NCBI GenBank assembly: GCA_963714325.1
Contig: CAVQOB010000034.1
Location: 62,001-126,000 of the forward strand
Length of the DNA: 64,000 nucleotides
Source: CAVQOB01 sp963714325
Lineage (GTDB): Bacteria > Pseudomonadota > Alphaproteobacteria > Rhizobiales > Hyphomicrobiaceae
Direction of reading: 5' to 3'
Of the stretch, positions 62,677-64,000 are shown in pieces. The notes beneath the pieces were generated by a model, which saw only the letters and a list, made by a program, of their open reading frames with translations, had not been told where the DNA came from and searched no databases. Numbering within the stretch: position 1 is the stretch's first letter; the number at the start of each line of letters is the position of its first letter. Both the position numbers and the translations under genes were made by a program.

Positions 62677-63417
62677 CTAGCCGGCTCGCGCAGGGGTTGC
62701 GGCGCGCCGCTGACTGCGAGCGCGTTCGATTGCGGCTTGATCACGCCGTGCCTGGTCATCGACGGCCGCATCGTCGCGCTCCTTGAACAGGCGGCGCGCC
62801 TCAGGATCAGCGTAGATCTTGTTGCCGACGCGATCGGCTGTGAAGAGGCTCGGGTCGTTGAGCGAATGGATGGCGAACACGGGCGCGCCGAGGTGCACGC
62901 GATCGAAAAGATCAATGACGTCCTCATTGAGCATGCGAATGCAGCCATTCGATGTGGCCGAGCCAATGGAGCCGCGGGATGGGGTGCCATGGATGCGCAG
63001 CAACGACCAATCCAGGTACATCGCACGCCGGCCAAGAGGGTTCTTGGGGTCGCCACCCTCATAGTAATCATCATTGGTGGCTGAAATCCATTCGGGATCG
63101 ACGCGCTTGGCCGAGACAAATGTTCGACCCATCCACAATTCATGCGCCTTGCCGACGGCTATCCCATAGCGGACCGCCTGGCCTTTGGCGGAGATGTAGT
63201 AGAGGCGCCGGTCGTTGTTGACGATGATGATCGAGCCGACGGGGAATGGCGCATCGAGCGCGACATGCTCGGCCTTGGTCTGCTGCGGAGCTTCCGGAAG
63301 GTGTGGCTTTTGTGGTTTGGATTGCGCCTGGATTGGCGTCGTCAAGCCAGAACCGGTCAACGCAAATGCGATGCCGCCAACAGCGGCATAAAAGCAGCAA
63401 CGACGCAACACGAACAT
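62677..63417 (-). CDS. L,D-transpeptidase (YkuD domain)
   Basis: 246 residues: signal peptide ending IQAQ, VGSIIIVNNDRRLYYIS, and the catalytic motif HGTPSRGSIGSATSNGCIRM with the active Cys in SNGCIRM and His in IHGTP. It makes 3-3 crosslinks or attaches proteins to peptidoglycan. The Arg-rich C-terminal tail after the domain is atypical but common in alphaproteobacterial copies. Confidence 0.92.
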   Translation of the reverse strand: MFVLRRCCFYAAVGGIAFALTGSGLTTPIQAQSKPQKPHLPEAPQQTKAEHVALDAPFPVGSIIIVNNDRRLYYISAKGQAVRYGIAVGKAHELWMGRTFVSAKRVDPEWISATNDDYYEGGDPKNPLGRRAMYLDWSLLRIHGTPSRGSIGSATSNGCIRMLNEDVIDLFDRVHLGAPVFAIHSLNDPSLFTADRVGNKIYADPEARRLFKERDDAAVDDQARRDQAAIERARSQRRAATPARAG

Positions 63418-63694
63418 ACCCCAGTGACTGAAGTGGCCTACCTTTTTCTCGTTATTGTTAGAACAACGCTATGGGGGACGAAAGCGCAAAAGAGCCACGC
63501 CACCGGAAAAAGCGTTTCAGTGTTCCAGTATAGCATTTTCGCGCATCACGACTGCATCCAACCCTGGCAACCCTGGCAACCCTGACCGTTCGTGTCAGCA
63601 TTGGCCGGACGTCGCGCTTTTCAGAATGATCTCAGTAGGGTAGGAGCGGTGGTGCTGGTTTCCCGACCGCGCATGCAGGGCCGCCTTGGATGTC

Positions 63695-64000
63695 ATGACC
63701 CAAACACCGCCGAAAACACCGCTGGCACTCGCCGATGATTTTCCGGTCCCGTCGGAGGCGCATTGGCGTGCGCTGATCGATAAGTTGTTGAAGGGCGGGG
63801 ATTTCGACAAGCGATTGGTCGCACGAACCGACGACGGGATTGCCATAAAGCCGCTTTATGCGCGTTCGGCCGTCTCGATTGTCGGTGATCCCGGAGAACG
63901 GGGCCAGACGCGTCGCGGCCTCGGCTGGGACATTCGCCAGCTCCATGCTGAGCCCAATCCGGCAACAGCAAATGATGCCATTCTCGAAGACTTGGCCGGC
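63695..64000 (+). CDS. mutA: Methylmalonyl-CoA mutase small subunit, 5' part
   Basis: The frame is open from ATG at 63695 to the window edge: 102 codons, MTQTPPKTPLALADDFPVPS then WRALIDKLLKGGDFDKRLVA and RTDDGIAIKPLYAR, the N-terminal signature of the non-catalytic subunit of methylmalonyl-CoA mutase (propionate metabolism). The partner mutB should follow outside the window. Confidence 0.88.
   Translation, partial: MTQTPPKTPLALADDFPVPSEAHWRALIDKLLKGGDFDKRLVARTDDGIAIKPLYARSAVSIVGDPGERGQTRRGLGWDIRQLHAEPNPATANDAILEDLAG

Noticed and set aside
61935..63143. Minus-strand ORF (402 codons)
   Set aside because: Ser/Arg-rich shadow of the DUF853 ATPase and transpeptidase genes.
63553..63585. CCCTGGCAA short tandem repeat
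   Set aside because: Only about three units; no gene or regulatory link visible.

Overview
The window reads as chromosomal DNA of an alphaproteobacterium of the order Hyphomicrobiales (Rhizobiales). I infer this from the high G+C content with strong G/C preference at third codon positions, the yacG/tRNA-Phe neighbourhood, a napEDABC operon behind a perfect FNR/FixK-type box, the proC-tetR-csaA cluster, Bug-type solute-binding and IalB-type domains, and several families of palindromic intergenic repeats. Species cannot be fixed from the sequence alone. No phage, plasmid, integron or CRISPR module is visible; the only transposon trace is a small IS3-family remnant.

Layout. 1-850: tail of an unidentified gene, yacG, a broken DHCW-cupin gene, tRNA-Phe. 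0.9-9.7 kb: M20 amidohydrolase, a soluble histidine kinase paired with a HerA-like ATPase, manC, a small unknown gene, a PcaF-like thiolase, a Bug solute-binding protein. 9.7-15.2 kb: IS remnant, cytochrome P450, a Lys/Ala-rich basic protein with terminator, GNAT, Uma2 endonuclease-like protein, scoAB. 15.2-22.1 kb (envelope region): mini-LuxR with a C-terminal membrane segment, YcjF/YcjX-like pair, two 28-residue membrane peptides, a broken beta-helix/RTX gene, and two neighbouring RlpA paralogues. 22.5-28.1 kb: an SDR without the usual Tyr, then napEDABC. 28.4-37.2 kb: two secreted proteins (one with four internal repeats), prephenate dehydrogenase, ChaC-like cyclotransferase, creatininase, aldo-keto reductase, lytic transglycosylase, SDR, thioesterase. 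37.2-44.7 kb: FKBP, BenE-like transporter, MoaB with a small secreted protein, and an ECF sigma factor upstream of a large IalB-VWA fusion protein, separated by a composite of repeats. 44.9-50.4 kb: DUF3429 protein and PaaX-type regulator, convergent with an operon of alpha/beta hydrolase, aminotransferase, RraA-like protein and a MurA that has Asp in place of the catalytic Cys. 50.8-57.9 kb: maeB, proC, tetR, csaA, a gene relic, a winged-helix/TPR protein and a PQ-loop-like membrane protein. 58-64 kb: large secreted alpha/beta hydrolase, a tail-only DUF853-like small protein, DUF853 ATPase, L,D-transpeptidase, and the start of the methylmalonyl-CoA mutase small subunit.

How the genes fit together. 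Anaerobic or microaerobic nitrate respiration (NapC quinol oxidation to NapB to NapA, with MoaB for the molybdenum cofactor elsewhere in the window) sits in an otherwise heterotrophic gene set for ketone-body/acyl-CoA, aromatic and carboxylate use (thiolase, scoAB, BenE, PaaX, malic enzyme, methylmalonyl-CoA mutase). A second theme is cell-envelope upkeep: two RlpA proteins, a lytic transglycosylase, an L,D-transpeptidase, MurA and ManC. The least ordinary signals are the IalB-VWA fusion next to an ECF sigma factor, the Cys-to-Asp MurA, paired micro-membrane peptides, and a family of inverted-repeat elements whose two arms co-vary within each copy.
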